A stretch of DNA of 44,902 nt from a virus: positions 1 through 44,902 of IMG/VR virus record IMGVR_UViG_3300002460_000056; one strand, written 5' to 3'. Each line of letters begins with the position of its first letter. The first letter of the stretch is position 1. Of the stretch, positions 12,678-21,274 are shown in pieces. Below the pieces are notes generated by a model. It searched no databases. It had not been told where the DNA came from and saw only the letters and a program-made list of their open reading frames with translations. Both the position numbers and the translations under genes were made by a program.

Positions 12678-13060
12678 ACCGCCGCCGCTTTCTTGAATTG
12701 ATTGGCTTGGCCGGGGGGATGACTTCTGCTGCCACGCTGCTGCCTGGATTCGACCTGGACTGCCTGCTCTGGATTCCGGGAGAGAAGAAGATTTTTGTCC
12801 CGCCAGCATTTAGAGAAATTAGACTTTCTGTTGCATGGGAGCCATCGGAGATTTCCCCGAACTTTGTTCAAGATGCCATCCAACATCTACTTGCTGAAGC
12901 AAAATTACGCGGGATCACTAAATTTAAGGAACTTCCCCATGTAAAGGACTGTTGGCCGTCGGAGCTTTTTAAAATCGGAGGGGTTCCCATTCGGCATATC
13001 AAAGCGTTTGATCTTTTTAGCGGGAGTTACATTGAAAGAGTTGATTTGGTGGGATCATGA
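12674..13060 (+). CDS. Tat-signal protein of unknown function
   Basis: 128 residues. The N-terminus M-N-R-R-R-F-L-E-L-I-G-L-A-G-G is a twin-arginine signal with a hydrophobic core and a turn near residue 26. The segment L-L-W-I-P-G-E-K-K-I-F-V-P-P follows directly. This R-R-x-F-L then W-x-P-G-x-K-x-I-F-x-P-P order is one I associate with uncultured phage proteins encoded near virion genes (recollection, not a search result). Export of a folded phage protein would be unusual; alternatively the segment could anchor it in the inner membrane. It is coupled by ATGA to genes on both sides. Confidence 0.7.
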   Translation: MNRRRFLELIGLAGGMTSAATLLPGFDLDCLLWIPGEKKIFVPPAFREIRLSVAWEPSEISPNFVQDAIQHLLAEAKLRGITKFKELPHVKDCWPSELFKIGGVPIRHIKAFDLFSGSYIERVDLVGS

Positions 13061-13191
13061 ATCGCCTGGAAGAATTACAAGAGGCTTTTGAAAAGCTGGG
13101 CAGGGCCATCAGTCTATTGACCTGTGTAATGATTTTGACGGGAATCGTGGTTCTTCTTCGGATTATACAGAGGTTGATTGGGGATACATAG
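13057..13191 (+). CDS. Small single-span membrane protein, 44 aa
   Basis: A charged N-terminal helix (NRLEELQEAFEKLGRA) is followed by one hydrophobic span (ISLLTCVMILTGIVVLLRII) and a short basic end. ATGA overlap with the Tat gene. It may work with the Tat protein at the inner membrane (inference). It is the last gene of the small-gene operon. Confidence 0.6.
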   Translation: MNRLEELQEAFEKLGRAISLLTCVMILTGIVVLLRIIQRLIGDT

Positions 13192-13240
13192 CCGCTGCGA
13201 GTTTTTGTGCCCGCTTAACACGACCCCGAAAAATTTCCCC

Positions 13241-13269
13241 TTGACAAATTTCCCGCCTGAGTGTTACAC
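13241..13269 (+). promoter_or_regulatory. Promoter ahead of the packaging and virion genes
   Basis: TTGACA (13241-13246), a 17-base spacer and TTACAC (13264-13269). It repeats the TTGACA ... TGTTACAC pattern of 9399-9426. It lies in the 163-base gap 13192-13354 that otherwise holds nothing I recognise. The next ATG is 85 bases downstream, so this transcript has a normal leader. Confidence 0.55.
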
Positions 13270-13354
13270 CTTCCCTGAAAGACACTTTTGAGGTTTTCTG
13301 ACGGACGAGGCCCGCGCACTCGATAAACTGGGCGGATTCAATCTCATACCAGAA

Positions 13355-13585
13355 ATGTCCCTACCGCGCTGGATCAAAGTAATCCAACGGAACGGCAAAG
13401 AACGCCTCGTAAGGGCGTCAGAAGCCGAAAAACTTCTTTCCGATGGTGTGGCTGACTATTACGGCCACCAAGACGGCTATCCCTGCCTGATGCTCAAGCA
13501 AGCATTTATTTGGCGTAAGATTACTGGAATCAATCGGTTTGGTGTTAAAACAGGCATTGCGCAGATGAGCTTGGTGAGGCAATGA
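13355..13585 (+). CDS. Hypothetical protein, 76 aa
   Basis: Starts MSLPRWIKVIQRNGKERLVR; R-A-S-E-A-E-K-L-L-S-D-G-V-A-D-Y-Y suggests a small domain. It precedes the large terminase and overlaps it by ATGA. No family recognised. The ribosome site is weak. Confidence 0.6.
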   Translation: MSLPRWIKVIQRNGKERLVRASEAEKLLSDGVADYYGHQDGYPCLMLKQAFIWRKITGINRFGVKTGIAQMSLVRQ

Positions 13586-14397
13586 GCACATCCACTATGG
13601 ATCGCAAGACTGAAGCTCTCCGGAAACTTCGGGACCGCGTGAGACAACAATTAGACCGCCAGTTGGTCAGTTTGCCGCCAGAGGAACGAGAAATTGCGGA
13701 AGCCAACCATCGAGCCAAAAACAGGATTCTTTACGATTTTCCAGACGAAGGGCCATTGCGCCGGGAGCTTTATCCGAGAATTATGGATTTTTTTGATTCC
13801 GGGGCGGAACATGATGAACGCGCAGCTATTATGGCGAACCGCATGGGAAAATCCAGAGCGGCGGCAGATGAAGTAGCCTATCACATGACCGGCCTGTATC
13901 CCCATTGGTGGAAGGGGCGCAGATTCAAAACAGCAACAAATTGGTGGGCTGTCAACGAAAGTTGGAAAAAGGTTCGAGATGTAAACCAGCTTGAATTGCT
14001 CGGCCAGCCCGACCGGCTGGACTTGCTTGGAACCGGCGCTATCCCGGCGCACTTGATAGTTGGGGAACCTGATAAAAATCCTCACATCAAATTTGGGTAT
14101 GAATCCTTCCGGGTGCGTCATGTAACCGGAGGAATTTCAAGCTGCCAGTTCAAAAGCTATGAACAGGGTTGGGCGGAATTTTCCTCCGTCAAAATTACAG
14201 GTGGAATTTGGCTTGACGAAGGATGCCCCCTGGAAATTTATTCGGAATGCCAGATGAGAGTTGCCAATACGGAAGGGCCGCAGGGGGACAAGCGGAATGG
14301 GATCATTTTTTTAACCTATACGCCGATGTCTGGGCTAACGCCTCTGATTATGGAACTCAAACGAAGAGCAGTGAACTCGAACGAACTGGGCTGGTAG
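13582..14397 (+). CDS. terL: Terminase large subunit, ATPase half
   Basis: 271 residues carrying the packaging ATPase only. The Walker A-type loop is M-A-N-R-M-G-K-S (about 84-91; relatives usually read GGNRxGKT/S). AYHMTGLYPHWWKG follows, typical of the family. Walker B with catalytic Glu is GGIWLDEGCP (about 208-216). The coupling motif is TYTPMSG (245-251). It ends at TAG 14395 where a normal TerL continues into the nuclease. The nuclease starts 7 bases later in another frame, and that frame has TAA directly before its ATG. The two parts are therefore separate polypeptides unless the sequence has two errors. They probably work as a complex at the portal. Confidence 0.85.
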   Translation: MSTSTMDRKTEALRKLRDRVRQQLDRQLVSLPPEEREIAEANHRAKNRILYDFPDEGPLRRELYPRIMDFFDSGAEHDERAAIMANRMGKSRAAADEVAYHMTGLYPHWWKGRRFKTATNWWAVNESWKKVRDVNQLELLGQPDRLDLLGTGAIPAHLIVGEPDKNPHIKFGYESFRVRHVTGGISSCQFKSYEQGWAEFSSVKITGGIWLDEGCPLEIYSECQMRVANTEGPQGDKRNGIIFLTYTPMSGLTPLIMELKRRAVNSNELGW

Positions 14398-14404
14398 CTG
14401 GTAA

Positions 14405-15196
14405 ATGTCAGTCAAAATCATCACCGGAACATGGGAGGATTCAGCGCCTCATTTGACCCAGGAGGTCAAGGATTCGCTTTATGCTGGCATCCCGCCGTAT
14501 TTACGGGATGCGCGGACTAAGGGGATTCCGGTACTCGGCAGCGGTTTGATTTATCCGATACCGGAAGATGAGATCAAGGTTCCCGATTTTCCGATCAAAG
14601 ACATTTTTCCACGCGGATTTGCAATGGACGTTGGCTGGAACCGCACGGCGGTTGGGTGGTTTGCGCAGAACCCGGAAACAAAGATCATCTACTGTCACGA
14701 TTATCACTACCAGGGGGGAGAACTTCCCGCTGTTCATGCGGAGGCGATTAAAGCGAGGGGTCCATGGATACCAGGGGTAATTGATCCGCGCTCAGATGGG
14801 CGCTCCCAGATTGACGGCAAGCAATTATTTTCGCTCTATACCAAGCCGGTTTCCGAAGGTGGCTATGGATTGAATTTAACTAAAGCTGACAATTCCGTAA
14901 CCACTGGAATTGTAGAAGTTTGGAAATTGTTTGTCGGCGGAATGCTGAAAGTTTTTGCCAGCGTTCAACCGTTTTGGGACGAAATAAGAATTTACCGCCG
15001 CGAAGCAAATGAAAACGAAGCCGGGAGGATCGTAAAGAAGCACGATCATTTTATGGACTTGGTGCGCTATTTCGTGATGAGCGGGATTGAACTGATGAAA
15101 ACGCGAGAACAGCCGAACCATTCCTCTTTTTACGACATGCTTCTGGGGGGAAATAATTCCAGGAGACATTCCAGCACAAGCTGGATGAACGGATAG
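14405..15196 (+). CDS. terL: Terminase large subunit, nuclease half
   Basis: 263 residues: GTWEDSAPHL, the usual region after the ATPase, then a RNase H-fold nuclease. Acidic residues at likely metal positions: Asp75 in FAMDVGWN, Asp127 in GVIDPRSDG, and Asp214/Asp218 in KKHDHFMDLVRYF. It cuts concatemeric DNA at the start and end of packaging. Translation probably starts by re-initiation after the ATPase stop, because no clear ribosome site is present. No frameshift can join the halves directly, since the TAA at 14402 blocks the downstream frame. Confidence 0.85.
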   Translation: MSVKIITGTWEDSAPHLTQEVKDSLYAGIPPYLRDARTKGIPVLGSGLIYPIPEDEIKVPDFPIKDIFPRGFAMDVGWNRTAVGWFAQNPETKIIYCHDYHYQGGELPAVHAEAIKARGPWIPGVIDPRSDGRSQIDGKQLFSLYTKPVSEGGYGLNLTKADNSVTTGIVEVWKLFVGGMLKVFASVQPFWDEIRIYRREANENEAGRIVKKHDHFMDLVRYFVMSGIELMKTREQPNHSSFYDMLLGGNNSRRHSSTSWMNG

Positions 15197-15197
15197 A

Positions 15198-17378
15198 ATG
15201 GCGGAACCTTCCAAACAAGACGAATTGCTTCTCGAAGAGATGCTGGAGAACTACAAAATGGATGCGGAGGCTGAATCTGCCACTAGAACTTTATCTCTTG
15301 ATGACTTGAAGTTTGAAGCGGCGTTTGACGAAAACGGATACAGCACTCATTGGACGGAAGAGCAACAAACACAACGAGAAAAAGATGATGAGCCAACCTT
15401 GACGCTCGATCATCTTTCGCAATTTCCAAAACAAGTAGTCAATGAATTCAGGCAGATGCGCCTGGACGGTCATATCCATCCTGTAGACAACGACGCAGAC
15501 CCCGCAACCGCCGAAGTGCTCCAAGGGATCAGCAATTCGATCAAGCAAACAAGCCATGCTTCTGTGGCGTATGAAACTGGATTTGATTTTGCTGTTAAGG
15601 GAGGATTCGGTTTCTGGCGTGTTATAACCAAATATACTTACGACAATCCCAAAACTGAGCAGGAATTCAAGGCGCAACACATCGAAATAAAAACAGTCAA
15701 AAACCCGTTTACTGTTTTGGGCGATTCGACAGGGGAAGAACCGGATGGTTCTGATTGGGAGCGATGCACAATCGCAATAGACGTGCCGGAAAAAGTTTAT
15801 CGCAGGAAATATAAAAATACCGAACTGGCCAATCTGTCGGACTGGGCCTCTGTCGGCACAACTCTTCCTATTGGATGGTTGAATGGGGAAAGTGCCAGAG
15901 TTGCGGAATATTTCTACGCGAAACACAAAGACGAAAAAGCGGTGCTTCTGTCCAATGGAGACGTGGTGCTGCAAAGCGTCCTGGACGGCAATGTAAAGAA
16001 ATATGGCTTTGCAGGATTGCCCCCTGGAGAAGATGGTGTGCGGGCAACAGTGGTGAAGGAACGAATGATAGACACCCGCACTCTTCATTGGATCAAAACG
16101 AACGGCAAGGAGATTTTGGAGCGCACGGACTGGCCCGGAAAATATATTCCAGTCATCCCCATTTACGGTTCTGAATACAATCTTGACGGGAAATTGATTC
16201 GCTATGGGATGATTCGAAATGCGAAGGATGCGCAACGCGGCTTGGACTACATGTTTTCTGCCGCCGTGGGAGCTATCGGCTTGGTCCCAAAGGCCCCTTA
16301 TATTTATGCTGCCGGTCAAATCGAACAATTTGGAGAACTCTGGGCGCTTGCCAACAAAAGAAATTTTGTTGCTCTGCCGTACCGTCCAGTTTCGATTGGC
16401 GACCAACTCGCTCCGCCACCGCAAAGAAATACCTACGAACCGGCAATTATGGCTATTCTGAGCATGATTAGCCACTTCCAATATACCCTCAAGGCAACAC
16501 AGGGAATGTATGGATCGTCGCTCGGAGAGCCAAGCGGAGAAAAATCAGGGCTTGCCATACAGACACGAGAGGCGCAGGGGAACCAAGCGACATTTCATTT
16601 TCAATCTAATGCTGAACGGTCTATCTGGCATACCGAGAGGATTATTTTAGATTTAATCCCCAAGACTTACGATGACCAGACCGTGTTGCAGATCATGGGG
16701 AAGGACGACAAGCAGCAGACGATTATACTGGATCACAACCTTCTGAGAGAAGAGAGAGAAGCAGCGGCACAGGAAACAATACCTCGTTACAACATCACGG
16801 CAGGTCGCTACGATGTAACAATTTCAGTCGAGCAAAACTATGCTACACAGCGGCAAGAGAGTGTGGCGAAACTGAGTGAGATCATCAAAACGTGGGGAGC
16901 AACCATGCCGCCCCCGGCCATGCAGGTATTGGTAATGGGCTTGCTCAAAAATGTTGACATTCCCGGTGGGAAGGAAATAGCGGAAAAAATTGAAAAACTT
17001 CTTGGGCCGCTGAAAGAAGGCCAAGCTATTCCTCCAGAAGTCCAGCAGCAGATGCAGGCAATGGATCAACAGCTTCAACTGATGGCCCAGGAATTACAAA
17101 AAGCAAAAGACCGCGAGATAGCCAATACCGCTGAGTTGCAGTCCAGGGAAAATATCGAGCGGACGCACGATGAATCCCAGGAACGAATTGCTGCTATCAA
17201 CGCGGAAGTCAAAAAGTTTGAAATCCGTGTTGAGGCTGCTGCGGAGTTATCGAAACTGAAAAGCAGCGAGGCGATGTCCCAATTGGATCGGGAAGAGGCT
17301 GCGCTTCAGGCAAATATTGATCGGTTGCGCGAAGATAATCAGCCCGCAGAAGAAAGAGAGCCTGTAGCGGTTCCGTAG
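15198..17378 (+). CDS. P22-type portal protein
   Basis: 726 residues, the usual size of P22 gp1-like portals. Typical segments: QMRLDGHIHPVDN near residue 90, then NSIKQTSHASVAYETGFDFA, GGFGFWRVITKY and NPFTVLGDSTG. These form the clip, stem and crown fold that makes the 12-mer channel for DNA entry and exit. The C-terminal 150 residues form a long coiled coil (QQQMQAMDQQLQLMAQELQ onward), like the barrel extension of podovirus portals. It starts 1 base after the terminase stop and is probably translated by coupling. Confidence 0.92.
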   Translation: MAEPSKQDELLLEEMLENYKMDAEAESATRTLSLDDLKFEAAFDENGYSTHWTEEQQTQREKDDEPTLTLDHLSQFPKQVVNEFRQMRLDGHIHPVDNDADPATAEVLQGISNSIKQTSHASVAYETGFDFAVKGGFGFWRVITKYTYDNPKTEQEFKAQHIEIKTVKNPFTVLGDSTGEEPDGSDWERCTIAIDVPEKVYRRKYKNTELANLSDWASVGTTLPIGWLNGESARVAEYFYAKHKDEKAVLLSNGDVVLQSVLDGNVKKYGFAGLPPGEDGVRATVVKERMIDTRTLHWIKTNGKEILERTDWPGKYIPVIPIYGSEYNLDGKLIRYGMIRNAKDAQRGLDYMFSAAVGAIGLVPKAPYIYAAGQIEQFGELWALANKRNFVALPYRPVSIGDQLAPPPQRNTYEPAIMAILSMISHFQYTLKATQGMYGSSLGEPSGEKSGLAIQTREAQGNQATFHFQSNAERSIWHTERIILDLIPKTYDDQTVLQIMGKDDKQQTIILDHNLLREEREAAAQETIPRYNITAGRYDVTISVEQNYATQRQESVAKLSEIIKTWGATMPPPAMQVLVMGLLKNVDIPGGKEIAEKIEKLLGPLKEGQAIPPEVQQQMQAMDQQLQLMAQELQKAKDREIANTAELQSRENIERTHDESQERIAAINAEVKKFEIRVEAAAELSKLKSSEAMSQLDREEAALQANIDRLREDNQPAEEREPVAVP

Positions 17379-17421
17379 ATTTTCATAACACGAAACGCCC
17401 TTATAGTTTTGAGGGACAAAG

Positions 17422-17453
17422 AGGTCGGAGTTCATTCTTCGGCCTTTTATTTT
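17422..17453 (+). terminator. Weak intrinsic terminator candidate after the portal gene
   Basis: AGGTCG (17422-17427) pairs with CGGCCT (17440-17445) including one G-U pair, followed by TTTATTTT. It lies in the 126-base portal-scaffold gap. It would allow partial read-through and a stoichiometry step between portal and scaffold/coat. Confidence 0.45.
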
Positions 17454-17504
17454 GCCCACGGGTCGGCAGATAGGCCCGGAAAATCCTACTTGGAGGAAAA
17501 GCCA

Positions 17505-18542
17505 ATGGCAGAAAAGAAAGCGGCTTCGGTCGCAACCATCCCGGACTCCACAGATTTTCAAGCATGGGAAACTGCGGAAAATGCCGGAGAAAATTCGTAT
17601 GAATCAGTAACGCCTGTGGAAGAGGCCGCGCCTGCGGCAATTCCCACAGAGAAACCAGAAGAGATTGCTTCCGAACCTACTGGCGAACCGCCAGAGAAGG
17701 TTGAAGCTAACGCCGAACCGGAAGCGGCTAAATCTAAGGAGTCAGGAAAAGAGCCACAGGGAGATCATGCGCCTGCATGGTTTCGAAAACTTGAAAAGCA
17801 GAGAAAACGCGAGATTAAAGAGGCCAGAGAAGAGATTGCTGCTCTTCAGAAAAAATTGGCAGCGAAAAGAACTGCGGAGCCTGCCGCCGCGATTCCAGAA
17901 AAAGAGCCAGCAGCACCCGTTGAACCTCAAGAAGCTGATTTCAACGGAGATACCATTGCCTATCTCAGGGCTGTTTCTCGATTTGATTCTGAACAAATTC
18001 ACCGCAGCGGGATAACTGCTTTTCAAGCATCCATCAGACAACAATTGGAGATGGAGACTAGGGAAGAGCAACAGCGGCAAGTGATGGAAGCGCAGACTAA
18101 ACTGGAAAAAGGATGGGCTAGGTCTGTAGATGAGTCCTGTGAAATACATGAAGATTTTGACGATGTTGTATTTCACGGTCCCGGAAAACACATTTCTAGA
18201 CCTATGGCGGATTATATTGCTTATGGTCTGGAAAATCCCGGAGAGACTGCCTATTTTGTTTCTTCCAAGCCCGGTGAACTTGCGCGGCTTGCGGTGCTTC
18301 CTCAAGTTCAGTGGATACGCGAACTGGTCAAGATTGACGCTCAATTCTCCAAGAAAGTAAAAGAGACTCCTGAAACAAAAACACGACCGAACGGCTCCCC
18401 AAAACCAGAACCCATTGTCCCGCTTGGAAGTGGAAACTCGCCTGCCATGATTTCAGATATTGACGACCCGGCAGTTGTGAGGGATTTTCCGAGATGGGAA
18501 AGGATGGAAACAGCCAGGCGGGAGCGAGAAAACAGGAGATAA
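17505..18542 (+). CDS. Scaffolding protein
   Basis: 345 residues from ATG 17505 (TTGGAGGAAAA upstream); the in-frame extension to 17409 has no ribosome site and crosses the terminator-like hairpin. The N-terminus is acidic and low in complexity (many Glu, Pro, Ala). A charged coiled coil (KLEKQRKREIKEAREEIAAL) follows, then a more ordered helical part. Position between portal and coat, size and composition match P22 gp8-like scaffolds, which guide procapsid assembly and then leave the shell. Confidence 0.8.
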   Translation: MAEKKAASVATIPDSTDFQAWETAENAGENSYESVTPVEEAAPAAIPTEKPEEIASEPTGEPPEKVEANAEPEAAKSKESGKEPQGDHAPAWFRKLEKQRKREIKEAREEIAALQKKLAAKRTAEPAAAIPEKEPAAPVEPQEADFNGDTIAYLRAVSRFDSEQIHRSGITAFQASIRQQLEMETREEQQRQVMEAQTKLEKGWARSVDESCEIHEDFDDVVFHGPGKHISRPMADYIAYGLENPGETAYFVSSKPGELARLAVLPQVQWIRELVKIDAQFSKKVKETPETKTRPNGSPKPEPIVPLGSGNSPAMISDIDDPAVVRDFPRWERMETARRERENRR

Positions 18543-18545
18543 GAC

Positions 18546-19796
18546 ATGGCAAATATTTTCAAAAATACAGCAGAAGTTGTTGTCAACAAAGTCTTGCTGG
18601 AATTCAAAAATCAGTTGGGCTTGGGACGACTGATTAAGCATGAATATGACGGCCGTTTTGGTAAAACCGGTGCAAAAGTTGGCCGCTCCATTGAAATCAC
18701 CGACCAAGTACAACTTGTTTCAGGCTCCGGGAATACAGTGACTCCGCAGAGCATCGAGGAAAAAACCCGTTTCTTGCGCCTGGATCAAGACCCGAATGTT
18801 TCTTGGGAATGGGATGCAATAGAGGAAACCTTGGAAGTGGATCAGTGGATGGAGAAATACGGCAAGCCAGCCGCCGAAAAACTTGCCAACAAGGTAGATG
18901 TTTATTTGATGAAGCTGGCAGCCCAGGCCGCCACAAACTTTGTTGGGACTCCCGCAACTGCGGTTGCGGCGTTCCGCACGTTTGGGGATGCGAGAGCCAG
19001 AATCGAGAGTTATTCCTCCCCTCCGGGCAGGGACTTGATTATGGTGATTGATCCGCAAACGCAGGTGGAAGCCACAACGCTGGCGCAGGGTTTGTTCAAT
19101 TCGCAGAAAGAAATCGCCCGGCAGTATGAGGACGGAAACATGATGAGGGCGAATGGATGGAACTGGCACATGAGCCAGAACGTCTATCGGCATACCATTG
19201 GAACTTTGGGCGGAGCAGCTCCGCTTGTGGATGGAGCGCAGACCGGGGCAAGCATTTTGACGGATGCCTGGACCGTTTCTGTCACTGGGTTGCTCAAGAA
19301 GGGTGACAAGATCACGCTTGGAGCGTTGACTGATTCGGATGGCGGAGTTCGCGGAGTTAATCCGGCGAATGGAGAAACGCTGTCGTTCCTGCAAGTATTT
19401 ACGGTTACGGCAGATGTTGATTCGAGCGGCACCGGGACTGCGACCATCCCGATTGATCCTCCAATCATTGCTGCGGGAGCTTACAAGAACGTGAACCATT
19501 CGGTTGCTAACAATGCAACAGTTCAGGTTTACGGACACGCCAGTTCCTATGCAGCAAAGGTTTCAGCGTGCAATCTTGCTTTGCACCCAGATGCGATGGT
19601 TTGGGCGATGGCTCCAAAGTATCTTCCGAAGAACCCGGATTACGGAGCTATGCGGCAAGACCCCAAAACAGGCGTGGCAATGCGAATCTGGCGCGATCCG
19701 ACCATTAAGGATGACTTAATCACCACGCGCATTGACGTGCTTTTCGGAGCGTTGGTGAGACATCCAGAGTGGATTTGCCAGGTACTCGGAGCCTAA
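18546..19796 (+). CDS. P22-type major coat protein
   Basis: 416 residues, close to P22 gp5. It starts MANIFKNTAEVVVNKVLLEF and has GKTGAKVGRSIEI and then DPNVSWEWDAIEETLEVDQW (N-arm and E-loop region). A Gly/Thr-rich insertion (about 225-310: GLLKKGDKITLGALTDSDGG) sits where P22 coat has its I-domain. The P-domain end reads ITTRIDVLFGALVRHPEWIC. The HK97-like fold builds the icosahedral head. AACAGGAGAT is upstream; it lies 3 bases after the scaffold stop. Confidence 0.92.
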   Translation: MANIFKNTAEVVVNKVLLEFKNQLGLGRLIKHEYDGRFGKTGAKVGRSIEITDQVQLVSGSGNTVTPQSIEEKTRFLRLDQDPNVSWEWDAIEETLEVDQWMEKYGKPAAEKLANKVDVYLMKLAAQAATNFVGTPATAVAAFRTFGDARARIESYSSPPGRDLIMVIDPQTQVEATTLAQGLFNSQKEIARQYEDGNMMRANGWNWHMSQNVYRHTIGTLGGAAPLVDGAQTGASILTDAWTVSVTGLLKKGDKITLGALTDSDGGVRGVNPANGETLSFLQVFTVTADVDSSGTGTATIPIDPPIIAAGAYKNVNHSVANNATVQVYGHASSYAAKVSACNLALHPDAMVWAMAPKYLPKNPDYGAMRQDPKTGVAMRIWRDPTIKDDLITTRIDVLFGALVRHPEWICQVLGA

Positions 19797-19826
19797 AACG
19801 GCTGAAAGGCCATAACCAAAATTCAA

Positions 19827-19847
19827 GGGGAGCGGACGCCGCTCCCC
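19827..19847 (+). repeat. Perfect 9-base stem-loop after the coat gene
   Basis: GGGGAGCGG-ACG-CCGCTCCCC with a 3-base loop, very stable, no T-run after it. The ribosome site AGGAGAA of the next gene starts 4 bases later. It probably protects the 3' end of the abundant coat mRNA or tunes the next gene; it is not a classic terminator. Confidence 0.7.
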
Positions 19848-19866
19848 AATAGGAGAAACTACGACT

Positions 19867-20907
19867 ATGAAAAACTTTTTGAAGAACATTTGGTTGGCGG
19901 TCTGCTTGGCCGTCATTTCTGCGCCGATTGCTTGGAGTCAAGCAACCATGCGCTCTACCACGCTTTCTGCTGCGGTAAGCCTAACGGATACTACTCTCAC
20001 AGTAGCCAGTGCGACAGGTATTACGGTGGGCATGACGTATCTTGTTGATAAAGAATCCGGCACTGTATCTGCAATCAGCGGCACTAGGCTGACCGTCAAT
20101 CGCCGGAGCAACATCAGCGGCCATACCTCCGGGGAAGTCATTTATGTTGATCTCGGAAACTATTTTGGCCTTGACCCATCCGGGACCGGCATTCCGTTTG
20201 GTTCCTGTACCTCTGCAAATGAATTAGTACTACCGAGAATTGATCCGGCTTCCGGAGACATTTTCCGCTGTACGAATTCGGAGTGGGCGCAGGAATTAAA
20301 CGTCGGAGGTTTGGAAGCGAAGCTCGACCTCGATTTAGACCTCAAAACAACTTCCGATGGCCGCCAGGTTGAACTCAATAGCCGGAACTTCACACAAACG
20401 AGTGGAAGTTCTATTGGATTCCACGTTGCCCCGGCCCAAAACGCTACAACTACCGGCTCGATTATCGGCGGTGAAATTACTCCTCGAATCAATAACACTT
20501 TCACCACTGCAAACATCATCGGACTTCACGTTGACACTTACCTTCGTGGAACCACGGCCAGGACCATTTCCGGTAATGTGCGCGGGCAGCAAATCGAGCT
20601 TGTTACTGATGATGCTGCCACGAATACGGTAAGCGGAGACGTTGTTGGGTTGCGATTCAGGGCCGCTTTTTCGGCCACAACCGTAACCGGGCACATGGTT
20701 CCGTTCAAGGTTGAAAAGGCAGAGGCTCAGACCAACTCGCAGGATTGGGATGCTTTGTTTAAACTGACCGGCGCTTCTAACGTGGCCTGGACCTCCGACA
20801 CCGGCAGTGGTGACACTGAATCCGGGGCACTTAAGATTCTATGGGACCCGGACAACAATGGAACCTTTGATGCTGGCTACCTGCTTGTTTATTCGGATGC
20901 TCCGTAA
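19867..20907 (+). CDS. Secreted or virion-associated beta-rich protein with signal peptide
   Basis: 346 residues. N-terminal signal peptide: MKNFLKNIWLAVCLAVISAP then I-A-W-S-Q-A with probable cleavage after WSQA or nearby. The rest is Thr/Ser/Gly-rich and beta-rich, with a possible small domain 25-95 (TLSAAVSLTDTTLTVASATG) and an end like a virion decoration or fibre (DNNGTFDAGYLLVYSDAP). It lies directly after the coat gene, where P22-like phages often encode decoration or head-tail proteins. A phage structural protein with a signal peptide is odd; it may be exported, or the peptide may be a virion-anchoring helix. No family named. Confidence 0.65.
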   Translation: MKNFLKNIWLAVCLAVISAPIAWSQATMRSTTLSAAVSLTDTTLTVASATGITVGMTYLVDKESGTVSAISGTRLTVNRRSNISGHTSGEVIYVDLGNYFGLDPSGTGIPFGSCTSANELVLPRIDPASGDIFRCTNSEWAQELNVGGLEAKLDLDLDLKTTSDGRQVELNSRNFTQTSGSSIGFHVAPAQNATTTGSIIGGEITPRINNTFTTANIIGLHVDTYLRGTTARTISGNVRGQQIELVTDDAATNTVSGDVVGLRFRAAFSATTVTGHMVPFKVEKAEAQTNSQDWDALFKLTGASNVAWTSDTGSGDTESGALKILWDPDNNGTFDAGYLLVYSDAP

Positions 20908-20920
20908 AAGGTAAACCAGC

Positions 20921-21262
20921 ATGAAGCAACTGTTTTACGGGCTGGCCGCGCTACTTTTGCTGTGCGGCCAGCTTGCTTTAGCTCAAGAAGCAGAACCAAA
21001 GAAAGAGTTAGCCGGGGCCAGTGCAGTTCTGGCTGATCTGACCAAAATAGCAAACCTGCAACTGGACTTGTTGTTAGAACAACGAAAGAGCCTGGAGATT
21101 AGGGCTGATTGGCTGCGAGCCGAGCAAAAGGCTTTCCAGTCAGATATTTCCCTGTGGGAGAAATCTAGGGTTGATTTACAGAAAACTTTAGACAATGTTT
21201 TTGGTTGCAAATACGATCTGGACCGCAGGATGTGCGAGCCGAAATCGGCAGCGCCTAAATAG
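20921..21262 (+). CDS. Small exported coiled-coil protein
   Basis: 113 residues. Signal peptide MKQLFYGLAALLLLCGQLAL with A-Q-E after it; then a long coiled coil (about 35-95) and a C-terminal pair of Cys (FGCKYDLDRRMC) that could form a disulphide in the periplasm. The size and layout resemble spanin-like or periplasmic proteins, but the place among virion genes argues against a lysis role. Function unknown. Confidence 0.6.
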   Translation: MKQLFYGLAALLLLCGQLALAQEAEPKKELAGASAVLADLTKIANLQLDLLLEQRKSLEIRADWLRAEQKAFQSDISLWEKSRVDLQKTLDNVFGCKYDLDRRMCEPKSAAPK

Positions 21263-21274
21263 AAAGGAATCGGG

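Noticed and set aside
14390-14410. A programmed frameshift joining the terminase halves
   Set aside because: TAG at 14395 closes the first frame and TAA at 14402 closes the second directly before its ATG, so no single slip can fuse them.
15291-16481. A 396-codon minus-strand frame inside the portal gene
   Set aside because: It mirrors the strong portal reading frame, contains no recognisable domain and no promoter or ribosome site.
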